Assembly (NCBI GenBank): GCA_945898105.1
Contig: CAMDHL010000088.1
Span: 1 to 8,042, forward strand
Length of the DNA stretch: 8,042 nucleotides
Direction of reading: 5' to 3'
DNA from: Comamonas sp. lk
GTDB lineage: Bacteria; Pseudomonadota; Gammaproteobacteria; Burkholderiales; Burkholderiaceae_C
Part shown: one piece after another, positions 1 to 6,303 of the stretch
Layout: every line of letters starts with the position of its first letter
How positions within the stretch are numbered: position 1 is the stretch's first letter
The notes under the pieces: model-generated
What the model was told of the DNA's origin: nothing
The model's input: only the letters and a program-made list of their open reading frames with translations
Databases searched by the model: none
Translations under genes and position numbers: made by a program

Positions 1-225
1 GTAATGTTTAACCATCGCAATAATGGATGCGGTGTTGAAAACACAGAGGGCGAAGGCGCTGAGGTAGACCAGTCCCATGAGCTTGCCCGGCGGACCTAGA
101 GCCGCGACCTGATCTACTACGAACCAGACGGCAAGCCAAGCCCCTATCAACAAAACGTAGGCAAATAGGCGGTCATTGCGGAACATAGTGTCAATACGTT
201 CACGCATGCTGTTTTCTGCATTCAT
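1..225 (-). CDS. Small two-helix membrane protein, partial (C-terminus off window)
   Basis: Reading the minus strand from an ATG at 225-223 gives 75 codons with no stop before the window edge, so the C-terminus is missing. A GGAG ribosome binding site (plus-strand positions 234-237) lies 8 bases before the ATG and supports both the gene and the start. The N-terminus is short and charged (MNAENSMRERIDTMFRNDR). Two hydrophobic segments follow, about residues 20-37 and 48-71, joined by a short loop containing D, P, G and K, and there is no signal-peptide cleavage pattern. I do not recognise the family. Small two-helix proteins of this sort often precede or accompany a large solute transporter, and this gene diverges from the regulator of a methylamine locus. 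An accessory to a methylamine or amino-acid transporter encoded just outside the window is therefore a reasonable but unproven idea. It could also be an unrelated membrane protein. Confidence 0.75.
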   Translation of the reverse strand, partial: MNAENSMRERIDTMFRNDRLFAYVLLIGAWLAVWFVVDQVAALGPPGKLMGLVYLSAFALCVFNTASIIAMVKHY

Positions 226-260
226 AGGAATTTCTCCAAAGAGTTTTTGAAAGAGCGTTA

Positions 261-276
261 CAACTTTGCAACTTTG
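261..276. repeat. Tandem 8-mer CAACTTTG x2
   Basis: CAACTTTG occurs twice without a gap (261-268 and 269-276), about 36-51 bases upstream of the start codon of the minus-strand membrane gene. This location would suit a regulator binding site overlapping that gene's promoter, or it may be a chance duplication. The repeat is directly visible; any function is inference. Confidence 0.45.
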
Positions 277-362
277 TTTCCTATCGGTAAATTGGTGTAT
301 ACCCTTAGGTTGGAGCCAATGCAGCAATAAATCTGGCTTTTAAGGCCGATGATGCAATCTGA

Positions 363-376
363 TATCCGGTATCCGG
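363..376. repeat. Tandem 7-mer TATCCGG x2
   Basis: TATCCGG is repeated back to back (363-369 and 370-376) in the divergent region, just before the 6-3-6 inverted repeat. It may be part of a compound operator or a small replication slip. Only the repeat itself is certain. Confidence 0.4.
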
Positions 377-383
377 CGAGGTG

Positions 384-398
384 AGTGCAAGCTGCACT
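384..398. promoter_or_regulatory. Inverted repeat AGTGCA-AGC-TGCACT, candidate operator
   Basis: Six-base arms AGTGCA and TGCACT match perfectly as reverse complements around a 3-base centre AGC. The 15-base size is typical of sites bound by dimeric helix-turn-helix repressors. It lies between the two divergent genes, about 66 bases upstream of the -35 element of the regulator promoter. A site for the adjacent XRE-cupin protein is plausible, but the palindrome before mgdA has a different sequence, so the two may not share one binder. Confidence 0.4.
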
Positions 399-463
399 GT
401 TTGCATTCACAGTCATGCCTGCGCATAGCCTTGCCAAAGTGTTTTTACCCCTCGAGGAGTCGA

Positions 464-491
464 TTGCCACCAAATAGGGCATGGCTATACT
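464..491 (+). promoter_or_regulatory. Sigma70-like promoter for the XRE-cupin gene
   Basis: TTGCCA at 464-469 (five of six matches to TTGACA) and TATACT at 486-491 (five of six to TATAAT) are separated by 16 bases. Transcription would begin near 498, leaving a leader of about 25 bases before the ATG at 524. This is the best sigma70-like match I noticed in either noncoding control region. Confidence 0.55.
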
Positions 492-523
492 GAACAGGAA
501 CAAAGAAAATTCGTCTGTAATTT

Positions 524-1117
524 ATGACAAACAGCCCATCCTTAGAAGTTTTTCTCGGTAAGGCGATCCGTGAAAAAAGATTGGGTCACGGCCTGACGAT
601 TGCAGACGTTTCCGAGCGGGCCGGCATCAGTCGCGGGATGCTTTCAAAAATTGAAAACGCACAGACCGCCACCAGTTTGGATACTTTGCAGCGCATTGCA
701 TCGGCACTAGGCGTTTCCTTGTCGATACTGTTTAGAGATTTTGGTATTGAGGGGGGCTCAGCCCAACACGTCCCCAATGGCGAGGGCATGCAGGTAGTAC
801 GCCGCGGCACTAAAAGTGGCCATACCTACCATTTACTGGCTTACGACCAAGGCCCGACCAAGACCTTCGAACCGTTTCTAATCACGATTGACAACCAAAG
901 CGAAGTTTTCCCGGATTTTGAACATCCCGGGACGGAGTTCATTTACATGCTCGAAGGGCGGATGGACTACCGCCATGGGGAGCAAATTTACTCTCTGGTG
1001 CCTGGAGATTCACTGACTTTTCGAGGTGAAGTTCCCCATGGGCCAGGTGTTCTACACGAGGTTCCGATTCGCTTCATTACAGTGATCGTTTACCCAATCC
1101 GAGGAGATATTGAGTAG
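524..1117 (+). CDS. XRE-family regulator with C-terminal cupin domain
   Basis: A 197-residue protein with an N-terminal Cro/C1-type helix-turn-helix (about residues 8-70; recognition helix near 36-45 in AGISRGMLSKIENAQT) and a C-terminal cupin sensor domain (about 120-192). The cupin core shows H134-P-G-T-E138, then L-E-G145, and a later PHGP with H172. Where many cupins have HxH, the first histidine position here is F132, so a metal site would be H134/E138/H172 at most. Proteins of this layout are one-component regulators that bind a small metabolite and control adjacent catabolic genes. The gene lies directly upstream of mgdA in the same orientation, so it is the likely controller of the NMG operon. 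Methylamine, gamma-glutamylmethylamide or N-methylglutamate are candidate ligands by inference only. No strong ribosome binding site precedes the ATG at 524; the start is kept because the protein begins at the usual distance from the HTH. Confidence 0.9.
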   Translation: MTNSPSLEVFLGKAIREKRLGHGLTIADVSERAGISRGMLSKIENAQTATSLDTLQRIASALGVSLSILFRDFGIEGGSAQHVPNGEGMQVVRRGTKSGHTYHLLAYDQGPTKTFEPFLITIDNQSEVFPDFEHPGTEFIYMLEGRMDYRHGEQIYSLVPGDSLTFRGEVPHGPGVLHEVPIRFITVIVYPIRGDIE

Positions 1118-1209
1118 CTTTTTCGAATTTTTTGTTTATTCTTAAGAATAATAGTTGCATTCAAAGAATTTCCAATGCATACTCTCTCTTAGAACTTTAG
1201 AGAATTTTC
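1118..1209 (+). promoter_or_regulatory. AT-rich leader/promoter region of the mgd operon
   Basis: This gap is about one quarter G+C, far below the flanking genes. It contains the 16-base palindrome at 1136-1151. A weak promoter candidate follows directly: TTGCAT at 1155-1160, 17 bases, then CATACT at 1178-1183 (three and four matches to consensus). If used, transcription would start near 1190 and the palindrome would lie just upstream of the -35 element, a typical activator position. The T-rich start of the gap (1119-1137) has no clear hairpin before it, so I do not call a terminator for the regulator; read-through into mgdA is possible. Confidence 0.4.
1136..1151. promoter_or_regulatory. Perfect 16-base palindrome, candidate operator
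   Basis: TTATTCTTAAGAATAA is identical to its own reverse complement over all 16 bases, and the symmetry stops at the next base on each side. It is the only perfect palindrome of this length I noticed in the noncoding parts. It sits between the regulator and the first dehydrogenase gene, where an operator is expected. AT-rich sequence makes palindromes likelier, so chance is not excluded. Confidence 0.5.
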
Positions 1210-2451
1210 ATGCCTTGGAGACTCCTCAAATTTGCCCTATCGGACCGACATCCAGAGCCACGGATGTTCACACCGCATGGGGAATTGAAGTCCAGTTACG
1301 ACGTGGTCATCATCGGGGCGGGTGGCCATGGCCTTGCCAGCGCCTACTACTTAGCGCGTGACCATGGCATCACCAATGTGGCAGTCATAGAGCAGGGCTA
1401 CATTGGCGGCGGCAATACCGGGCGCAATACCACCATCATTCGCTCAAATTACCTCACGCCCGAGGGCGTTAAGTTCTATGACGAGTCGGTGCGGCTCTGG
1501 CAGGATCTGGCGACCGACTTTGACCTCAATCTCTTTTATTCGACCCGTGGGCACTTCACATTAGCGCATACCGATGCCTCTCTGCGCACTATGCGCTGGC
1601 GTGCTGAAGTCAATAAACATTACGGCGTTGACTCTGAGCTGGTGTTCCCCGACTTCATCAAAAAGGCCATTCCTTCAATGGATATGAGTTGCGCCGGGCA
1701 CGCCCCGGTCATGGGCGCCCTCTACCATGCGCCTGGTGCGATTGCCCGGCATGACGCGGTCGCATGGGGATACGGTCGTGGCGCGGACATGCGTGGCGTT
1801 GAGATACATCAGCAAACCCGCGTGCTGGACATCATGACTCGAGGTGGTCGGGTTACTGGTGTAAAAACGACTCGCGGTGATATTGCTTGCGGCAAAGTTT
1901 TGTGCGCAGTAGCGGGTTCAACGCCGCGCATCCTAAAGATGTTGGATTTGCGTAGCCCGATCTACATTCATCCCTTACAAGCCATGGTCAGTGAACCCAT
2001 GAAACAATGGCTAGATCCGATTATTGTGTCGGGTAGTTTGCATGTGTATATCAGCCAGACGGCCCGTGGCGAATTGGTCATGGGCGCATCCCTCGATCCC
2101 TACGAATTGCACTCCACCCGCTCGACCCTGGACTTTACGGAGAGCCTGAGCGCGCATATGGTGGAATTGCTGCCCCATTTGTCGCAGGCCAAAATCGTGC
2201 GCCAATGGGCGGGCATGGCCGATATGACACCCGACTTTGCACCGATCATGGGCAAGACACCAGTCGAAGGCTTTTACCTGGATGCCGGTTGGGGCACCTG
2301 GGGTTTCAAAGCTACTCCGGTATCGGGCAAAACTATGTCCTATACCGTTGCGAATGACCGGGCGCACCCGCTAATCGAAGGTTTTGGCTTTGACCGTTTT
2401 GAGCGCTATTCGCCCACCGGTGAAAAGGGTGCCGCTTCGGTCGGCCATTGA
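1210..2451 (+). CDS. mgdA: N-methylglutamate dehydrogenase subunit A (sarcosine oxidase beta-like)
   Basis: A 413-residue FAD-dependent oxidoreductase of the sarcosine oxidase beta (SoxB) family, close to that family's usual length. It carries the amine-oxidising site of the NMG dehydrogenase complex, removing hydrogen from the N-methyl group of N-methylglutamate in the cytoplasm. A Rossmann FAD motif lies at residues 30-41 (YDVVIIGAGGHG), followed by the family signature GGGNTGRNTTIIRSNY at 66-81. The block IARHDAVAWGY at 178-188 contains H181, which appears to match the histidine that holds FMN covalently in heterotetrameric sarcosine oxidase. The start at 1210 gives the short N-terminal extension (MPWRLLKFAL) seen in the family; its ribosome binding site is weak (AGAG, about eight bases upstream). 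It is the first gene of the run, 10 bases before mgdB. Sarcosine oxidase is the alternative name, but the neighbouring gmaS and mgsA favour NMG dehydrogenase. Confidence 0.93.
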   Translation: MPWRLLKFALSDRHPEPRMFTPHGELKSSYDVVIIGAGGHGLASAYYLARDHGITNVAVIEQGYIGGGNTGRNTTIIRSNYLTPEGVKFYDESVRLWQDLATDFDLNLFYSTRGHFTLAHTDASLRTMRWRAEVNKHYGVDSELVFPDFIKKAIPSMDMSCAGHAPVMGALYHAPGAIARHDAVAWGYGRGADMRGVEIHQQTRVLDIMTRGGRVTGVKTTRGDIACGKVLCAVAGSTPRILKMLDLRSPIYIHPLQAMVSEPMKQWLDPIIVSGSLHVYISQTARGELVMGASLDPYELHSTRSTLDFTESLSAHMVELLPHLSQAKIVRQWAGMADMTPDFAPIMGKTPVEGFYLDAGWGTWGFKATPVSGKTMSYTVANDRAHPLIEGFGFDRFERYSPTGEKGAASVGH

Positions 2452-2461
2452 GTAGCGCACC

Positions 2462-2716
2462 ATGAAAATCATGACTTGTCCCATCAACGGCCCACGCCTA
2501 ATTTCCGAGTTTGCTTACTGGGGTGAATGCAAAACTATGCCCGATCCCGCAAGCTGTACCGATGTGCAATGGGCCGACTATGTATTCAACAAGAGTGGCG
2601 CGCCTGGCATCAAGCATGAGTGGTGGTGCCACACCCCAAGTAATACCTGGTTTATTGCGGTACGCGACACGGTGTCTGATGTGATTGAAAAGACATTTCT
2701 ATATGGCCAGCAGTAA
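2462..2716 (+). CDS. mgdB: N-methylglutamate dehydrogenase subunit B (sarcosine oxidase delta-like)
   Basis: An 84-residue small subunit of the SoxD family, the usual length for it. Family landmarks are CPINGPR (residues 6-12), ISEFAYWGE (14-22), QWADYVF (36-42) and WFIAVRDT (63-70). In sarcosine oxidase the delta subunit binds a structural zinc through Cys6, Cys9, His59 and Cys63. Here the matching positions appear to be C6, N9, H57 and N61, so two of the four ligands are replaced by asparagine and ordinary zinc binding looks unlikely. Extra cysteines occur at 23, 32 and 56. The gene starts 10 bases after mgdA and has no clear ribosome binding site of its own, pointing to translational coupling. 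Its end overlaps the start of mgdC. Assignment to the NMG dehydrogenase rests on the gene order; the family assignment rests on sequence. Confidence 0.9.
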   Translation: MKIMTCPINGPRLISEFAYWGECKTMPDPASCTDVQWADYVFNKSGAPGIKHEWWCHTPSNTWFIAVRDTVSDVIEKTFLYGQQ

Positions 2717-5648
2717 CTTCATGCGCCTGCCACCCCAACAAGGCGAGTGGATCAACCGCGAAACCGAATTGCCATTCCGTTTTGAGGGCCAACGCTTTAG
2801 CGGCTTTGCAGGGGACTGCATCAGCGCGGCCCTGTGGGCTGCTGATCAGCGCGTTTTGGGTCGCTCCTTCAAGTATCACAGAGCACGCGGTGTATTGACG
2901 TTGGCAAACCATGACATCAATGTCATGTTGCAAACAGACCAAGCCATGAATATCCGCGGCGATGTCGAGGCGCTGGTGTCCGGCATGGATTTGCGTGTGG
3001 TGAACACGGCAGGCGGTGTGCAAAATGACCGCAACCGATTCATGGGCCTGCTGGCGAGTTTTCTGCCAGTGGGTTTTTATTACAAAGCTTTCCACACCAA
3101 GCTACTCTTTCCTTTGTGGGAGCGCGTGATCCGCGATTTTTCCGGTTTGGGTAAGCTCGATCTGAGCAAACCTGCCCTGCATACGCCCAAACGCTATGAT
3201 TTTTGCGATGTGCTGGTGATCGGCGCGGGTGTTTCGGGTCTGCAAGCGGCCTTGCACGCGGCACAAGCCGGAGCACAGGTCGTGGTGGTGGATGAAAACG
3301 CCCGCAGTGGCGGTAGCGCCAGCTACCAACTTGGTGCTACCACTGCATCCCTAGAAGCCTTACGCGAACTGCAAGCTGCGGTGGCGGCGCAACCGCTCAT
3401 CCGACTGTTTACCGACACCGTAGCCGCGGGGTATTACGCCGACCACTGGGTGGCGCTGGTGGATACGCAGCGCATGACCAAACTGCGCGCCAAAGCCGTG
3501 GTGGTAGCTACTGGAGCCTTCGAGTTGCCTGCGGTGTTCCGCCACAACGACATTCCCGGCATCATGACCGGCGGCGCAGCGCAGCGGCTGATCAACCGTT
3601 ACGCGGTGCGTCCCATGCAAACTGGGGTGGCACTGGTGGCCAACAGCGAAGGCTTCACAGCGGTACTTGATGCACTGCGCGCGGGTGTGAAAGTCGCCGC
3701 CGTTGCCGATATGCGTAGCCATGCCCAGGCCTGTTCCGCGCGTGACGCGGTTCGCGCTGCGGGTGTTCGCGTGCTGGACGGCTGGGCAATATATGAAGCC
3801 CACGCCGGCGACAGTGGACGCCGCCTCACCGGTGTGACCCTGACGCGCTTAATGGCGGATGGGCAAGCCGATACCAGCACCAAAGAACATGTCGCATGCG
3901 ATGGTGTGATCATGAGCGTGGGCTATGCACCTGCTGCCAACCTCTTGTACCAAGCAGGCACCTCCATGGGCTGGTCCGATGCGGTTCAGCAGTTTGTACC
4001 GGCCACGCTGCCCGCGGGCATCTTTGCGTGCGGACGGGTCAATGGCGTTTACGACAACGCCGCCAAGGCACTGGATGGCCAGCGCGCCGGTTTACTGGCT
4101 GCGGCCTATTGCGGCTTCGCGAGCCTAGAGGCGGTGCCAGATGTGCCCGCGCCACTGCATTGCCCAAGCCACCCCTGGCCCATCGTCGCCCACCCCCAAG
4201 GTAAGAACTTTGTCGACTTCGACGAAGACCTTCAGCTCAAAGATTTTTACAACGCCGCGCAAGAAGGCTACGACAACATCGAGTTGATGAAGCGGTACAC
4301 CACCAATGGCATGGGCCCTAGCCAGGGCAAGCATTCCAATATGACGGCACTGCGGGTGTTGGCGCGCATTACTGGCAAGACGCCTATCGAGGTTGGCACC
4401 ACCACCGCGCGGCCCTTCTTTCACCCGGTACCGATTTCGCATTTGGCAGGGCGCGGCTTCAATCCCGAGCGGCACACTCCCATGCGCAACCTGCACCAGC
4501 AAGCCGGCGCAGTCTGGATGGCGGCCGGCATGTGGCAGCGTCCGGAGTATTACGCGGTGGCCGGTCGATCGCGCGTGCAGTGCATACGCGAAGAAGCCAT
4601 TAATGTGCGCGAAAGAGTGGGAATCATTGACGTAGGCACGCTGGGCAAGCTCGAAGTCATCGGTCCGCAAGCCGCGGAGTTTTTGGAGCGCGTCTACATC
4701 TCGCGCTACGCCAACCTGGCGGTTGGCATGACTCGCTACGCGGTGATGTGTGACGAATCCGGCGTAGTAATTGACGACGGCGTTGTAGCCCGCCTGGGCG
4801 AGCAGCATTTTTATTTCACCACCACTACCTCGGGCGCGGCTACGGTCTACCGCGAGCTCTCGCGCCTGAACACCATGTGGCGTATGGACTGCGGCATCGT
4901 CAACCACACCGGCGCATTTGCCGGCGTGAATGTGGCCGGACCACAGGCGCGTCAACTATTGGCCTCGCTTACCACCGCCAACTTGGACGGTAGCGCCTTT
5001 CCCTATCTGGGCGTGCGCGCTATTGACGTGGCCGGGATTTCGGCGCGTGCCATGCGCGTGGGTTTTGTTGGGGAGTGGGGTTACGAGATCCATGTGCCGG
5101 CCGAACACGGCGCTGCGCTGTGGCAGGCGCTGATGCAAGCAGGGGCAAACGTGGGCATACGCCCCTTCGGCGTGGAGGCGCAGCGCTTATTGCGGCTGGA
5201 AAAGGGCCACATCATCATCGGGCAGGATACCGACGGCTTGACCGTTCCGCGCGAAGCTGGGCTCGGCTGGGCAGCGAAATTAGACAAGCCATTTTTCATC
5301 GGCCAGCGCAGCCTGCAGGCGATTGCCAAGCAGAAGCAAAAGCAGACACTGATTGGCTTCACGATGGACATACCCGGCATGGACGCTAGCCAAGACAGCC
5401 ACCCGGACATGCCCGCAGAAAGTCACCTGGTCATCGTGGACGGTGAGATCAGCGGGCGCATTACCAGCGTGGCATTTAGCCCGGCACTAGGCAAAGTCAT
5501 TGGCATGGCCTATGTCACGCCTGCACTTAGCGCGGCGGATACCCGGCTGCCTTTGCGCCTGACCAACGGAAAGATGGTGGATGCGCAGGTGGTAGCGTTG
5601 CCCTTCTATGACGCTGCCGGTGCCCGCCAAAAGGAGGCTAGCGCATGA
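2703..5648 (+). CDS. mgdC: N-methylglutamate dehydrogenase subunit C (sarcosine oxidase alpha-like)
   Basis: A 981-residue large subunit of the SoxA family, at the expected length. The N-terminal domain (about 20-105) has the ferredoxin-like fold signature FAGD..SAAL and SFKYHRARG (55-63) but lacks the cysteine cluster of true 2Fe-2S relatives. A dinucleotide-binding domain follows, with GAGVSG at 174-179 and an ATG motif at 269-271, extending to about residue 460. The C-terminal part (about 594-975) is a glycine-cleavage T-protein/folate-binding domain, with GEWGYEI at 790-796. By analogy the protein binds a pyridine nucleotide and tetrahydrofolate and hands the oxidised methyl carbon to folate. 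I chose the ATG at 2703, overlapping mgdB by 14 bases; a TTG at 2685 in the same frame would add six residues but is a rarer start and has no ribosome binding site. The mgdD start overlaps its stop. Confidence 0.93.
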   Translation: MASSNFMRLPPQQGEWINRETELPFRFEGQRFSGFAGDCISAALWAADQRVLGRSFKYHRARGVLTLANHDINVMLQTDQAMNIRGDVEALVSGMDLRVVNTAGGVQNDRNRFMGLLASFLPVGFYYKAFHTKLLFPLWERVIRDFSGLGKLDLSKPALHTPKRYDFCDVLVIGAGVSGLQAALHAAQAGAQVVVVDENARSGGSASYQLGATTASLEALRELQAAVAAQPLIRLFTDTVAAGYYADHWVALVDTQRMTKLRAKAVVVATGAFELPAVFRHNDIPGIMTGGAAQRLINRYAVRPMQTGVALVANSEGFTAVLDALRAGVKVAAVADMRSHAQACSARDAVRAAGVRVLDGWAIYEAHAGDSGRRLTGVTLTRLMADGQADTSTKEHVACDGVIMSVGYAPAANLLYQAGTSMGWSDAVQQFVPATLPAGIFACGRVNGVYDNAAKALDGQRAGLLAAAYCGFASLEAVPDVPAPLHCPSHPWPIVAHPQGKNFVDFDEDLQLKDFYNAAQEGYDNIELMKRYTTNGMGPSQGKHSNMTALRVLARITGKTPIEVGTTTARPFFHPVPISHLAGRGFNPERHTPMRNLHQQAGAVWMAAGMWQRPEYYAVAGRSRVQCIREEAINVRERVGIIDVGTLGKLEVIGPQAAEFLERVYISRYANLAVGMTRYAVMCDESGVVIDDGVVARLGEQHFYFTTTTSGAATVYRELSRLNTMWRMDCGIVNHTGAFAGVNVAGPQARQLLASLTTANLDGSAFPYLGVRAIDVAGISARAMRVGFVGEWGYEIHVPAEHGAALWQALMQAGANVGIRPFGVEAQRLLRLEKGHIIIGQDTDGLTVPREAGLGWAAKLDKPFFIGQRSLQAIAKQKQKQTLIGFTMDIPGMDASQDSHPDMPAESHLVIVDGEISGRITSVAFSPALGKVIGMAYVTPALSAADTRLPLRLTNGKMVDAQVVALPFYDAAGARQKEASA
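5631..5637 (+). promoter_or_regulatory. Strong ribosome binding site for mgdD inside the mgdC end
   Basis: AAGGAGG at 5631-5637 lies seven bases before the ATG at 5645 and within the last codons of mgdC. It is the best Shine-Dalgarno match in the operon and fixes the mgdD start. Confidence 0.75.
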
Positions 5649-6250
5649 ACACCCCGGTACACGCGCCGCACCGCGCTTCGCCCTTTGCGCTGGCACAGCA
5701 TTGGCGTGCCCAAGATACCGGCCCTGCAGCGGCCGACCTGACCCTGACCGACCGCTCGCTGCAAATCGCCCGCTGGGGCTGCAAAGGCCCGTCTGCGCCG
5801 CAGTGGCTGACCGAACACGGCCTACCCGTGCCGCCCGCGTACAACCGCTACTGCGAGCTAGCGACCGGTGGCCTGATCGCGCGCTTGGGTGTTACCGAAT
5901 TCCTCATCGAAGCCGACACCGCTACGCTTAGCCCGCTGCAGGATGCTGCTATGCCTGCGGGGCGGGTTCACGGTCTTTATCCGGTGCTGCGTCAGGACGC
6001 TGCCCTGCAACTGGAAGGCCCCGCTCTGCACACGCTGCTGCGCCAGGTCTGCTCGGTCGATTTGCAAGCCCGTGAGAACCCGCCGGACGCGGTATTTCTC
6101 ACCACCATGGTGGGCGTCGGTGTCACTTTGTTGTGGCGCGGCGACGCTTTGCTGCTATGGGCCGACGGCACCATGGGCAGCTATTTGTGGGACACGCTGA
6201 CCGAGGTAGCCCGCGATTGCGGCAGCCTGCGCATGTGCCCTATGCCTTGA
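5645..6250 (+). CDS. mgdD: N-methylglutamate dehydrogenase subunit D (sarcosine oxidase gamma-like)
   Basis: A 201-residue protein of the SoxG (sarcosine oxidase gamma) family, which resembles a small, degenerate T-protein domain and completes the four-subunit enzyme. Sequence conservation in this family is low; the call rests on size, position after the alpha-like subunit, and segments such as ARWGCKGPSAPQWL (about 42-55), a central LARLG-like strand and a late WADGTMGSYLWDTL segment. The start codon overlaps the mgdC stop in an ATGA arrangement (5645-5648) and is preceded by a strong AAGGAGG. No catalytic residues can be assigned; a structural or folate-site role is known for the family rather than seen here. 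A gap of 53 bases follows before gmaS. Confidence 0.85.
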   Translation: MNTPVHAPHRASPFALAQHWRAQDTGPAAADLTLTDRSLQIARWGCKGPSAPQWLTEHGLPVPPAYNRYCELATGGLIARLGVTEFLIEADTATLSPLQDAAMPAGRVHGLYPVLRQDAALQLEGPALHTLLRQVCSVDLQARENPPDAVFLTTMVGVGVTLLWRGDALLLWADGTMGSYLWDTLTEVARDCGSLRMCPMP

Positions 6251-6303
6251 ATTTTTTTTCCTAAGCACCCCGACCCATTGCCCAAATAAAAAGGAGACAT
6301 ACG
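6251..6303 (+). promoter_or_regulatory. mgdD-gmaS gap with gmaS ribosome binding site
   Basis: The gap holds a run of eight T (6252-6259) right after the mgdD stop and an AAGGAGA ribosome binding site (6291-6297) before the gmaS ATG. Only a weak 4-base stem (GCAT/ATGC in the end of mgdD) precedes the T run, so a real terminator is doubtful; partial attenuation between dehydrogenase and synthetase genes is possible. No clear separate promoter is seen. Confidence 0.4.

Larger units (their letters stand above)
226..523. promoter_or_regulatory. Divergent intergenic control region
   Basis: This 298-base stretch separates the minus-strand membrane protein from the plus-strand regulator, so it must hold promoters for both. 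Visible elements are a sigma70-like promoter for the regulator (464-491), an inverted repeat (384-398), a second weaker inverted repeat ACTGT-N8-ACAGT (396-413), a tandem 8-mer (261-276) and a tandem 7-mer (363-376). A near-palindrome GGCTTTTAAGGCC lies at 335-347. I found no convincing promoter for the minus-strand gene. A minus-strand reading frame across 258-503 has no supporting ribosome binding site and I do not treat it as a gene. Confidence 0.6.

Noticed and set aside
258..503. Minus-strand 81-residue reading frame in the divergent region
   Set aside because: It has no visible ribosome binding site, no recognisable motif, and covers the promoter and inverted repeats of the regulator gene.
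1155..1361. Plus-strand 68-residue frame overlapping the mgdA start
   Set aside because: It runs out of frame over the mgdA FAD-binding region, which is clearly the real coding frame.
4125..4955. Long minus-strand reading frame (276 residues) inside mgdC
   Set aside because: It is an antisense shadow of a clearly recognisable coding sequence, as expected in GC-rich DNA, and its protein has no family features.
1210..6250. True sarcosine oxidase operon (soxBDAG)
   Set aside because: The subunits are homologous, but the adjoining gmaS and mgsA, and the asparagine replacements in the delta-like subunit, fit NMG dehydrogenase better. No serine hydroxymethyltransferase or formyltetrahydrofolate deformylase gene is present.
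6252..6259. Run of eight T after mgdD as an intrinsic terminator
   Set aside because: Only a 4-base stem precedes it, and the downstream gmaS belongs to the same pathway, so a full terminator is unlikely.
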